Shown here: positions 27,654-35,366 of the stretch, piece by piece
Layout of the letters: every line of letters starts with the position of its first letter
Numbering within the stretch: position 1 is the stretch's first letter
Assembly: GCA_963666995.1 (NCBI GenBank)
Contig: OY762941.1
Location: forward strand, 2,170,001 to 2,234,000
DNA length: 64,000 nucleotides
From: Syntrophobacter sp963666995
Lineage (GTDB): Bacteria; Desulfobacterota; Syntrophobacteria; Syntrophobacterales; Syntrophobacteraceae
Direction of reading: 5' to 3'
The notes under the pieces: generated by a model
The model's database searches: none
What the model was told of the DNA's origin: nothing
The model's input: only the letters and a program-made list of their open reading frames with translations
Made by a program: the position numbers and the translations under genes

Positions 27654-28719
27654 ACTGCCGAAAAGTGCGTTCCATCTTTTCCGGATAGTGGTGCTGCAAA
27701 AGAGACTTTTGGAAGCGCTGGCCGCCCGGGGTTTGGACGCCAATGCAGTCGATACTACCTGGGTTCAGAAAGTTTGGAGCAGATTGGACTCTGAGTGGGT
27801 GAGGAAGTTTTGTCTCGGCAGTCAGGAGTCAGTCCTTCATCCGCTCAGAGCGATTGCCGCAGCAAGTCCCGTAGCTCGGCAAGCGCTATATGATGAATTT
27901 TGTCGACAGAACAAGGTGGAAGCGATGTTGGCAGCAGGCGGCAACTTCCAAGATCTAAACATCTTGCCCGGCTTCACCCCCCAATTGGCAAACGAGGTCA
28001 AGAACTTCTTCAAGCGATGTTACAAGCTCCTGAGCGACGACTCAAACCGTAGGTGGAAAGGCTACGAATTTAACGGTGGCCGCTGCATTACGAACCGTGC
28101 CTACAAAGACGACTTTTGCAGTGACTATCCAACCAGGGTGGTGTGCCCTTACTGTGACGGAGAGATCGGAACATCGGAACTGGATCACTATCTCTCCAAG
28201 TCCGGCTTTCCGTTGCTCGCCTGTTCTCCATGGAATCTCGTTCCCATTTGCCGCTCCTGCAATGATGTCGTCACGGCGAAAGGAGATCGCCCTGCCATTA
28301 CACCGGGCCCGCCGCGCTCTACTGCCGACTGGCTCCACCCGTTTTTCCGACCGGCTTCGACGCGAGTGCAAATAAAACTGAGCGGCACGCCAAAGAATTC
28401 GATCCCGAGACTGCATTCACCCGATGCCGCCGAGCAAACACGGCTTTTAAATCATACAGGCCTCATCCAATCCCTGTCTAAGCGTTGGACAAACGTCGCC
28501 GCCGCCCGCTTTGATGTTCTGGTTGGGCAAGTGAACCGGGAGGTGGATGCCGCAAATTCCGTGGAGAGCCTTGTTCGGAAAAGACTGCAAGAGCATTTGG
28601 ACTCACGTGGGCAGACTGCATCGTCCATGATTCACGCCGCGGTCTGCCAGGCGGTCCTCGACCGACGTCCGGGATACATCGAGGAGTTCGCTACCCCCAA
28701 CGCCCCGGCGCTTGAGTGA
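27634..28719 (+). CDS. HNH endonuclease (Septu PtuB-like) linked to the AAA ATPase
   Basis: 361 residues. The centre carries a zinc-supported HNH: C171-x2-C174, D184-H185, N201, C206-x2-C209 and N210/K216, in the pattern CPYC ... LDHY ... NLVPICRSCN. The N-terminal 160 residues and the C-terminal 140 are of unknown fold. The gene starts 20 bases inside the end of the ATPase gene, implying coupled translation and a complex. The motif spacing is like that of HNH partners of RecF-like ATPases (PtuB in Septu, retron-Septu). It is predicted to cleave DNA or possibly tRNA on activation by the ATPase. Confidence 0.85.
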   Translation: MALHPVKLPKSAFHLFRIVVLQKRLLEALAARGLDANAVDTTWVQKVWSRLDSEWVRKFCLGSQESVLHPLRAIAAASPVARQALYDEFCRQNKVEAMLAAGGNFQDLNILPGFTPQLANEVKNFFKRCYKLLSDDSNRRWKGYEFNGGRCITNRAYKDDFCSDYPTRVVCPYCDGEIGTSELDHYLSKSGFPLLACSPWNLVPICRSCNDVVTAKGDRPAITPGPPRSTADWLHPFFRPASTRVQIKLSGTPKNSIPRLHSPDAAEQTRLLNHTGLIQSLSKRWTNVAAARFDVLVGQVNREVDAANSVESLVRKRLQEHLDSRGQTASSMIHAAVCQAVLDRRPGYIEEFATPNAPALE

Positions 28720-28848
28720 GGTGACCGCAAGTTAAGGGGGCGCTGAAAGGGCCGCCCAATAAGCTGCCGGCCCTCCCCCCAAGCTTGGCCGGCGATAAAT
28801 CCAGAACCGATCTACTTGATTTCATCATTCAGTGGTGCGAAGAACAAT

Positions 28849-29283
28849 ATGAGAGTATATCTTGATAATTGCTGCTACAATCGTCCCTTTGACGACCAAA
28901 AACAGCTGCGTATTCGACTTGAAGCGGAGGCCAAGCTGGGAGTCCAGGAGATGATCTTGGAGGGGAAGATTGACCTCGCCTGGTCTTATATCCTTGACTT
29001 TGAAAATGAAATGAACCCCTTCGAGCAGAGAAAGATGGTGGTCTCCCGATGGAGGACACGTGCAACGGTCGATACTGATGAAACAAAGGGAATCCTGGAG
29101 AAGGCCGAAAACCTGGTTCAATTGGGCCTCAAGAGCAAGGATGCCCTTCATCTTGCATGCGCTATTTCGTTGGGATGCGACTATTTCCTGACAACGGACG
29201 ATCATCTGATCAAGAAGTCTGCCGGCATTGACGAAATCAGAGTCGCCGACCCTATCACCTTTATTAGAGAGGAGTTCGAATGA
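28849..29283 (+). CDS. PIN-domain toxin-like ribonuclease
   Basis: 144 residues from ATG 28849; an upstream in-frame ATG at 28816 adds 11 residues before the PIN fold begins. The acidic residues expected for the PIN active site are present: D6 (VYLDNCCYNRP), E52/E54 (LDFENEMN), D98 (SKDALHLA) and D117/D118 (LTTDDHL). This is a divergent PIN subfamily with the NCCYNRPFDD hallmark. It overlaps the next small gene by four bases, as toxin-antitoxin pairs do, although here the putative antitoxin follows the toxin. Its likely activity is metal-dependent RNA cleavage. Confidence 0.82.
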   Translation: MRVYLDNCCYNRPFDDQKQLRIRLEAEAKLGVQEMILEGKIDLAWSYILDFENEMNPFEQRKMVVSRWRTRATVDTDETKGILEKAENLVQLGLKSKDALHLACAISLGCDYFLTTDDHLIKKSAGIDEIRVADPITFIREEFE

Positions 29284-29498
29284 TTACGGATACCGAGATA
29301 AAGATAAAGGGGGTCCGAGTGCTTATGGAGTCCCTTGGTGAGGTTGAGGCCGAGAGGTTCATCTCTCTCATCATGCGCGAACCTTTCGATTACACGAAGT
29401 GGCAACGGTCTCTTTGGACAGAAAAGACTGTGACGGAAATCAGCAGTGCTGCCATGCGCTTGCGGAAGGAAGCCGGATTGCAGGAGAAGAAGCAATAA
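29280..29498 (+). CDS. Small partner of the PIN protein, putative antitoxin
   Basis: 72 residues. It starts at ATG 29280, overlapping the PIN stop by ATGA, with GAGGAG ahead of it. The product is mostly helical by appearance (SLGEVEAERFISLIMREP) and lacks an obvious DNA-binding motif. I do not recognise a Pfam family by motif. The function as antitoxin is inferred only from its size and coupling to the PIN gene. It ends 171 bases before the right direct repeat. Confidence 0.7.
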   Translation: MITDTEIKIKGVRVLMESLGEVEAERFISLIMREPFDYTKWQRSLWTEKTVTEISSAAMRLRKEAGLQEKKQ

Positions 29499-29669
29499 AG
29501 CCGAACAGGGCCGAAACGGATACGCGATGTTGCCGCTTATATGGGAGGAAGCGGTTCTTGCAACCGGAAGAGTACTGCCCGACACGCCGCCACGACCTAC
29601 ACGAGGGTTTCTCTACTGGGTTCGGACGACCGGTTCATCTTCGCTTCGATGACATTTATGGCCTGCTTT

Positions 29670-29888
29670 TTCTGCGCTTCACCATTGCCTGCGGCCGGAA
29701 AGACGCGGTCTGCCGGGGCTTCGGCCTGCAATGTCATCGGGAAACGAAACCCCCATTTGCGGCAATGCCCTGGGCTCATTTCCCGGCGGGACCCTCTTTC
29801 GAGGGCTTGCCGGTTGATTCCTCCTCATGACCGCCGGTGATGCCGCCCGGTTTCAGCTTCCCGGACCATTGGCGAATCAGCCGCACTT
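29670..29888. repeat. Right direct repeat bracketing the restriction island (3' end of intact merR)
   Basis: Same-orientation counterpart of 18132-18353. Here the repeat continues smoothly into the rest of the merR gene, so this is the parental copy and the left one the duplicate. The repeat covers about 113 bases of coding 3' end and about 106 bases downstream of the stop codon. Confidence 0.85.
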
Positions 29889-30381
29889 CCTTCTCCGGAA
29901 TGCCAAGCGAGAGCAGGAATGCATGATGAGCCTCCGGCGCCCGGTGCTCAAACTCGGCATGCCAGCGGTCCATCGCCTCATCATCCATACCGGCAGCCCG
30001 CAGCATCTCCACCCACATCCGCTTGTTCACTTCCGGCCGCCGTCCTTCGGAAGCCATGCCCTTCAGCATGCCGGAAAGAAGCCCCTGCTTGGCCTTGAGG
30101 TCGAGGATTTCCTCGGTGATCTCGTTGAGCCGGTTTTCGATGAGTTTCGCGTCGGGCTCCTCTTCGGAAGAAAGTATGGTCTCGACGTCCCCAAGCGAGA
30201 GACCCGTCCGGCGGAGGCTGCAGATCCGCCCGAGACGCTTCGCATCCTCTTCGCCGTACGCGCGGTATCCGGACGGCGTCCGGCCCGAAGGCGGCAGGAG
30301 TCCGATCCGGTCGTAGTAGAGGAGCGTACTCCGGGAAAGGCCAAACAGGCGGGCAAGTTTCGATATGGTATAGGTCTTCAT
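29776..30381 (-). CDS. MerR-family transcriptional regulator
   Basis: About 201 residues from ATG 30381; a TTG at 30414 would add 11 residues. The MerR DNA-binding domain is clear (YTISKLARLFGLSRSTLLYYDRIG, then GYRAYGEEDAKRLGRI), followed by a coiled-coil dimerisation helix. The C-terminal domain (WVEMLRAAGMDDEAMDRWHAEFE and on) is repeated as a separate 61-residue protein in the gene just upstream. That domain may sense a ligand or a partner protein. The gene lies in the same direction as, and 49 bases after, the 61-codon gene. It is likely auto-regulated from the 19-bp-spacer promoter at 30674-30704. Confidence 0.88.
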   Translation of the reverse strand: MKTYTISKLARLFGLSRSTLLYYDRIGLLPPSGRTPSGYRAYGEEDAKRLGRICSLRRTGLSLGDVETILSSEEEPDAKLIENRLNEITEEILDLKAKQGLLSGMLKGMASEGRRPEVNKRMWVEMLRAAGMDDEAMDRWHAEFEHRAPEAHHAFLLSLGIPEKEVRLIRQWSGKLKPGGITGGHEEESTGKPSKEGPAGK

Positions 30382-30430
30382 GCCTTCAGACAAACCCGGG
30401 GCAGCGGCGGTCAACCGCCGCCCCTTTCCG

Positions 30431-30616
30431 TTATCGGCTCTTCGCCTGGATTGCTTCTACTTCTTTGGGCGGAAGCCCGAGCCACTCGAGGAAGCTCCGG
30501 TGCGCTTCGGGATGACGTGACTCAAACACCTGGTGCCACTTCGACATCGTTTCCCGATCGAGTCCCATCTCCCGGAACATGTCCACCCATTCTTCAACCG
30601 TTACCTGATTCTGCAT
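30431..30616 (-). CDS. 61-residue stand-alone homologue of the MerR C-terminal domain
   Basis: A short but well-supported gene: AAGGAG lies eight bases before ATG 30616, and the product (WVDMFREMGLDRETMSKWHQ ... PEAHRSFLEWLGLPPKEVEAI) aligns along its length with residues from about 133 to the 190s of the adjacent MerR (WVEMLRAAGMDDEAMDRWHA ... PEAHHAFLLSLGIPEKEVRLI). It contains no DNA-binding segment. Possible roles are a competitor or co-sensor that forms mixed assemblies with MerR, or the ligand-binding product of the regulated promoter. First gene after the predicted MerR-type promoter. Confidence 0.82.
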   Translation of the reverse strand: MQNQVTVEEWVDMFREMGLDRETMSKWHQVFESRHPEAHRSFLEWLGLPPKEVEAIQAKSR

Positions 30617-30673
30617 AGTCCAGCTCCTTTTTCAATGTGGTTTTTAGAAGATGTCACGGCCATGACAATGCGA

Positions 30674-30704
30674 ACCATAAAGTGTGAAGTCATAGACGGG
30701 TCAA
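30674..30704 (-). promoter_or_regulatory. MerR-type promoter with 19-bp spacer
   Basis: Reading leftward, TTGACC (30699-30704) is followed after exactly 19 bases by TATGGT (30674-30679). A 19-bp spacer is the hallmark of promoters that MerR proteins activate by untwisting DNA. The start of the 61-codon gene lies about 58 bases downstream. The remainder of the 30617-30990 gap holds only short GC-rich dyads (for example 30897-30912) near the end of the HD-domain gene. Confidence 0.6.
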
Positions 30705-30990
30705 GTGGGAAAATGTTTTCTCCGGTCATTATCAGCCCAGAGAAAAAAGCTTTGAAAATTCAATTGGATAATTCTTTATGCCGTCACTGCGGGCTATTCA
30801 TGTCCCGGAATTGCGGCCTTGGGATCCCCAAGTCACAGGTAAAGCCCGGCTGCATCTGCGCCGGGGCCGCTGGACTGCGCAGCCGGGGGCCGGCACCCGG
30901 GGCACTCCCCGGCATTGCCCAATTCACCGGCTGAACAGGTGCCGGACAGGAAAATTATGCCACGGAGGCCTCCCAGGACCAGAGGCCGCT

Positions 30991-31557
30991 CTACAGGCCA
31001 ATCTGAGGTGCAATCCGCCGCATGCCCGCAATGACTTCCGAGACGAGCGGGCTCAGTTCCACGCCCAGCATCCCGGCCCCCTTCTCGATGACTTCCCGGT
31101 TGACCCCGGCGGCGAAATGCTTCTGTTTCCACTTCTTCAGGACCGACTTCGCGTCGAGGTCCATGACGCTCCTGGACGGGCGCACCAGAGCGCAGGCCGT
31201 CACGAAGCCGACCAGTTCGTCCACCGCGTAGAGCGTTTTTTCAAGGAGGGAGTGCGGTTTCACTTCGCTGCAGAGCCCCCATCCATGGGATATGACCGCC
31301 TGGATGTACTCCTCGGGCCAGCCGCGCTCCGCCAACAGTTCTTTGGTCTTGGCGCAGTGCCGGTCCGGAAAGCGTTCGTAATCGAGGTCATGCACGAGCC
31401 CGATGATCCCCCACTTTTCGGCATCTTCTCCGGCATTCTGCGCCATGTGGCGCATCACGCCCTCCACGGCGAGGGCATGCTTTATGAGGGATTCGCTGCT
31501 GTTGAATTCGTTCAACAGCGCCCAGGCTTCCGCTCTTTCAGGAACGTGTTTTTTCAT
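30991..31557 (-). CDS. HD-domain hydrolase
   Basis: 188 residues of the HDIG-type metal hydrolase fold: H27 (IKHALAVEGVMRHMA), H56-D57 (GLVHDLDYERFPD) and H91 (AVISHGWG) match the metal-binding pattern. The family acts on phosphate esters of nucleotides or related compounds, and the substrate here is unknown. AAGGA lies eight bases before ATG 31557. It is monocistronic by appearance, divergent from the patatin-like gene. Confidence 0.87.
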   Translation of the reverse strand: MKKHVPERAEAWALLNEFNSSESLIKHALAVEGVMRHMAQNAGEDAEKWGIIGLVHDLDYERFPDRHCAKTKELLAERGWPEEYIQAVISHGWGLCSEVKPHSLLEKTLYAVDELVGFVTACALVRPSRSVMDLDAKSVLKKWKQKHFAAGVNREVIEKGAGMLGVELSPLVSEVIAGMRRIAPQIGL

Positions 31558-32001
31558 GGGAGATTCCTTCCGGTTTTACGGCAAGAAAGGCCGGTTTACA
31601 CTCACGAGGCGCCGGAAGCGATTCGCCCCGGCGGTTCGGACAGGGCGCCATTCCCTTCGCACCGGCCGCGCGCGAAGTGACGACCGCCCGGTCCCACGGC
31701 CAAAGATGCTGTACTCCGGCCACGGACCATTTTGTAGTCCGAGCGGTGAAAGTGTAAAGGACATTTAATCCTTCCCCGAAAAACTATACGGGAAATCAGG
31801 CACCTTGTTATGAAGCAGGAAATTCATGCTTATATTCTTCTGACATACCCGGAGGATAGGACTCTACCGGAGACGGTCTCGAAGAGAGACGACTCGCACA
31901 TTCAATGCGTGTTCTGAGCCCGGAGCACTCCCTTGGCAAGGCGAAGTCTGCGCCGTCATCGGTCAGCCATCAACTGCGTAAGTTCTGCGAGGATATCCGA
32001 A
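31558..32001. other. Divergent intergenic region
   Basis: No gene is supported between the HD-hydrolase and patatin-like starts. The part around 31750-31850 is AT-rich and is the likely place for divergent promoters, but no clear consensus pair was found. Confidence 0.4.
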
Positions 32002-33450
32002 ATGAACGGGTCCGTTGCCGAGATGCCGAAAGGAGATGTTCTCTCCCGTATCCCCGGAAGATCGTTGATTCGGCTTTTCGGAATAGGGATACTCATCGCT
32101 CTAACCGGTTGCGCCCATTACCCGGTCAACCCGTCCCTGAAGCATGCCGACCCCCAGGCGGGTTATCGGGCGGTCAACCTCATCAATCCCGAAAACGACG
32201 ATCAGCTGCTGCTTCTGCTCACTTTCTCCGGTGGAGGGACCCGAGCCGCCGCCTTTTCCTACGGGGTCCTCGAAACGTTCCGCGACACCACAGTCTCCCT
32301 CCACGGCCACAACAGAAGACTTCTGGACGAAGTGGACTGGATCTCCGGAGTTTCAGGCGGAAGCTTCACGGCGGCCTACTACGGTCTGTTCCGGGACCGT
32401 ATCTTCGAGGATTTCGAGAGCAAGTTCCTGAAGAAGGACGTCCAGGGCGACCTCACCCGCGCCATGTTCTTCAACCCCGTCAACTGGGAAAAGCTCTTCT
32501 CCGCGTATTACGATCGGAGCGACCTCGCGGCAGATTACTACAACAAGTATGTTTTCGAAGGAAAGACTTTCGCTGATCTGCTCGCCAGGAAAGAGCCGAT
32601 GATTGTCATCAACGCCACGGACATGGTTCACGGGACCCGCTTCTCGTTCACTCAAGAGGTGTTCGACGCGATCTGCTCGGACCTGTCCACGTTTCCCGTT
32701 GCCCGGGCATGTGCCGCTTCATCCGCGGTGCCCATTGTGCTGAGCCCCATTACTCTGCGCAACCACGCCGGCACGTGCGGCTTCCAGGTGCCCCCGGCGC
32801 TCGTACAGGTCATGCAACCGCCCAGGGATGTCACATCCCGCCGTTTCGACCTCGCCAACAACATGCTGCCCTTCCTGGATTCCAGGAAGAAACCCTACAT
32901 CCACCTGATCGACGGGGGGATTGCAGACAACCTCGGCCTTCGGGCCGCCCTGGAACGCGTCACGCTCATGGGCGATCCCTGGACTACCTTGAAGCACGCG
33001 AAGATGGAAAACGTACACAAGATCGTTTTCGTTGTGGTGAATGCCGAGACCGAAATCAACGACAAATGGGATCGGTACGAAAAAGTCCCGCCCTTCGGTG
33101 TCGTGTTCGATTCATACTCCTCCATCGCCATCGAACGCTACAATATGGAGACGGTGGCGCTTCTGGACGAAAGCTTCCCCCATTGGGCCGAAGAGATCTG
33201 CAGGGGGCGGTGCGGTTCCGGGAAAATATCCACAGAACCGGGTTCGTGCGGCGACATTGAATTTTACCTCATTCGGGTGAGATTTGACGCGCTGGACGAT
33301 GAAGCCGAACGCAGCACCTTAAAGCAGCTTCCCACCTCGTTCGTACTGAAGCCCGAGGAAGTGGACAAACTAAGGGGTGCCGCCCGTCAAATCCTCACGG
33401 AGTCCAAGGAATTCCAGCGGCTGATTCGAGACCTCCAGCGGCAGCCATAA
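32002..33450 (+). CDS. Patatin-like phospholipase, lipoprotein
   Basis: About 482 residues from ATG 32002 (GAGG nine bases upstream); in-frame starts at 31933 and 32023 also exist. A signal sequence ends in a lipobox (GILIALTGC), so the protein is lipid-anchored. The patatin fold is shown by the glycine-rich oxyanion loop SGGGTRA, the nucleophile elbow GVSGGS, and the DGG motif (LIDGGIADN) that supplies the catalytic Asp. Expected activity is hydrolysis of an acyl ester, probably phospholipid, at the envelope. It stands alone and converges with the deacetylase gene. Confidence 0.88.
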   Translation: MNGSVAEMPKGDVLSRIPGRSLIRLFGIGILIALTGCAHYPVNPSLKHADPQAGYRAVNLINPENDDQLLLLLTFSGGGTRAAAFSYGVLETFRDTTVSLHGHNRRLLDEVDWISGVSGGSFTAAYYGLFRDRIFEDFESKFLKKDVQGDLTRAMFFNPVNWEKLFSAYYDRSDLAADYYNKYVFEGKTFADLLARKEPMIVINATDMVHGTRFSFTQEVFDAICSDLSTFPVARACAASSAVPIVLSPITLRNHAGTCGFQVPPALVQVMQPPRDVTSRRFDLANNMLPFLDSRKKPYIHLIDGGIADNLGLRAALERVTLMGDPWTTLKHAKMENVHKIVFVVVNAETEINDKWDRYEKVPPFGVVFDSYSSIAIERYNMETVALLDESFPHWAEEICRGRCGSGKISTEPGSCGDIEFYLIRVRFDALDDEAERSTLKQLPTSFVLKPEEVDKLRGAARQILTESKEFQRLIRDLQRQP

Positions 33451-33665
33451 ATACGGTGGGGGCTTCGGACAAATTCAACAATCCGTCGCGAGGTTTCGAG
33501 GGTAGCTTACCGGCGGCGGCAACGACAAATTCGCTTTCGACGTGTGGGTCCACTGCTCGTGGATAGGAGCGGGTGTTGAGCCTTGTAAGGCTGGGCCATC
33601 TTAATCCCATGGCCGGCGCTTCTTCTGATGAAAATGGTCGAGGTCAAGAGTTCAGCGCCTGCGGA

Positions 33666-34880
33666 TCAGTCTGTCCCCGCGCCGAAAATCCTGTCGTATC
33701 GCAGGTTATCACCCGGCCGCAGTTCGTAGCATTCGGACGCCGCCACAACATGGCCGGAGCGCAGTAGTTCACTGACGGTCACGAATTCATAGCCCTTCTC
33801 GAGCAGTTGAGGAATAAAAAGGGGCAGGGCTTCAGCCGTTCCATGTCCCCGCCCGTTGGCATGAAGGATGACAATGCTGCCGGGTGCGGCCCGCGTCAGC
33901 ACTTCCCTGGTAATGCCCTGCGCGGTCTGCTTCACCCCTGGATCTCCGGTCACGATCGTCCACTGAATGGCCGGGAGTCCCAGCCTGGCCAGAAGATCGA
34001 GTGCCTCCCTGCTGCAGGTTCCATAGGGAAACCTGAAGGTGAGCGGCACCTGTGGGATTTTAAGCATTTCTTCAGGCCCCGCAGCCCGGCAGCAAGGCCT
34101 CCGCTGCAGTTCCTCCCGAAGGATCTCGTACTGTGCTTGAGTCCAGAGGATCTGATCGGACATGCCCCGATGTTTCAAAAGGCGAAGATTTCCATGAGTC
34201 CAGGTGTGGTTGCCGACTTCAAACAGCGGGTCGGCCATGAGTTGCATCAGTTTTTCGGAATGGGAACGCATCCACTTGCCGCCGGCAAAGAAGGTCGCCT
34301 TGATCCTGTGGTCCCGCAGGTAATTCACAACCGCGGCATCGTACCCGCTCCTTTCCTTTCCCCGCTCGCACAGGTCGAAGGTAAGAGAAATGAGTTTACG
34401 TGCCCCGTAGGGCTTCACCTGCCGGATGGAATTGCGCCACTCCTCGGACAGTTCCCCCAGGATCTTACCCGGCAACAGCCTCGTGGGCGGGCCGGCATCC
34501 GACGGCAGCGACCTCGCGCCTTTCCGGTCTTCCGGTTTTCCGCGGAGTTCTTCGGACGACCAGCAATTCCCGAGGATTTGGGCCGATCCAAATGTCAATT
34601 CCCCCGGTGCGGTTTCGGATTGTCCCGGGGTTACCTGTTTTCCGTCCGCCGCATCTTCACCGATGGCGCCGGCCGGGTCTTTTGCGTCTCCCGCGGATGA
34701 TTGCGCCGGCTCCGAAGCGTCACCGGGACGTTTACCCGGGGCTTCCACGGCTTGTTCCATCGGGTCGGACGGCGGGTCCCCCAATGCCCCGGCAGAAAAG
34801 GCGGTCCCCTGGATAAGGACCAAGAGGGCTACGATGCACAAGAACTTGTGACCATTGGATACGCCCCTTATCCGCATCAT
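33666..34880 (-). CDS. Exported polysaccharide deacetylase (NodB domain)
   Basis: About 404 residues from ATG 34880, where a good signal peptide begins (MMRIRGVSNGHKFLCIVALL). A start at 34916 with GAGGA directly ahead is an alternative. The open frame runs to 35354, but that N-terminal extension is translated intergenic repeat and is rejected. After a Pro/Asp-rich linker, the NodB domain shows LTFDLCERG (motif 1, Asp), the metal-binding HTWTH (motif 2), FRFPYG (motif 3) and a C-terminal VILHANGRGHGT. It probably removes acetyl groups from a cell-wall or exopolysaccharide in the periplasm. Confidence 0.87.
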   Translation of the reverse strand: MMRIRGVSNGHKFLCIVALLVLIQGTAFSAGALGDPPSDPMEQAVEAPGKRPGDASEPAQSSAGDAKDPAGAIGEDAADGKQVTPGQSETAPGELTFGSAQILGNCWSSEELRGKPEDRKGARSLPSDAGPPTRLLPGKILGELSEEWRNSIRQVKPYGARKLISLTFDLCERGKERSGYDAAVVNYLRDHRIKATFFAGGKWMRSHSEKLMQLMADPLFEVGNHTWTHGNLRLLKHRGMSDQILWTQAQYEILREELQRRPCCRAAGPEEMLKIPQVPLTFRFPYGTCSREALDLLARLGLPAIQWTIVTGDPGVKQTAQGITREVLTRAAPGSIVILHANGRGHGTAEALPLFIPQLLEKGYEFVTVSELLRSGHVVAASECYELRPGDNLRYDRIFGAGTD

Positions 34881-35366
34881 CGTGCGTGCTTTCCGGGAGT
34901 CGAGAATATCTTCCATTCCTCGTTTTCGTTTACCATCCGTATTGTCATTTCCCAAAGGTCCTGATGCCTGTTCGGTCCTCATGAAGGATTGCACGGCATG
35001 GTTTCCTTGCCTGAGACTACCGGCAAGACGGATTCCGATGTCGCTTCGTGACGGCCGGCGGGCAGCGGAAGCGATTCGCGGAGCGCAGGCCGCCTGACCT
35101 TGAGCGCAATCCGTCGTCTGACGGCAAATCAAAGTTTTCTGCAAATACTGCAGTAAAGGCTGGACTATATCAAAGGCGGTGAAGATACGGAAGAAACCTG
35201 TCGGTGTCCGCGGCGACTGCCCCGCGTATCGTGGGGAGTCGCCGCAGCGCTGCACAAAGCCACGCAGCGGCGAGGGAGAGCGGGGGGCGGGGCTCCCCGC
35301 TCTTTTGAGAAACATCGTTTGCAGCTTTACCGCCGGCTCGCATTTCAACTTCAAGAACCGGCGCTT
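34881..35366. other. Intergenic region holding a dispersed-repeat copy
   Basis: The 486 bases between the deacetylase start and the sulfatase stop hold no gene. The right half contains one degenerate copy of the palindromic repeat family (35206-35321). The left half is unremarkable and should contain the deacetylase promoter. Confidence 0.5.
35206..35321 (-). repeat. Palindromic dispersed repeat, copy E (degenerate)
   Basis: Read on the minus strand, it starts with AAACGATGTTTCTCAA and GAGCGGGGA and continues through the same series of GC-rich hairpins as copies at 40266 and 48354. No terminal inverted repeat is left. Internal dyad: GGCGACTCCCCACG ... GCGGGGCAGTCGCC. Confidence 0.6.

Noticed and set aside
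34917..35354. N-terminal extension of the polysaccharide deacetylase frame
   Set aside because: It translates intergenic DNA including a repeat copy, and would bury the signal peptide that starts at 34880.
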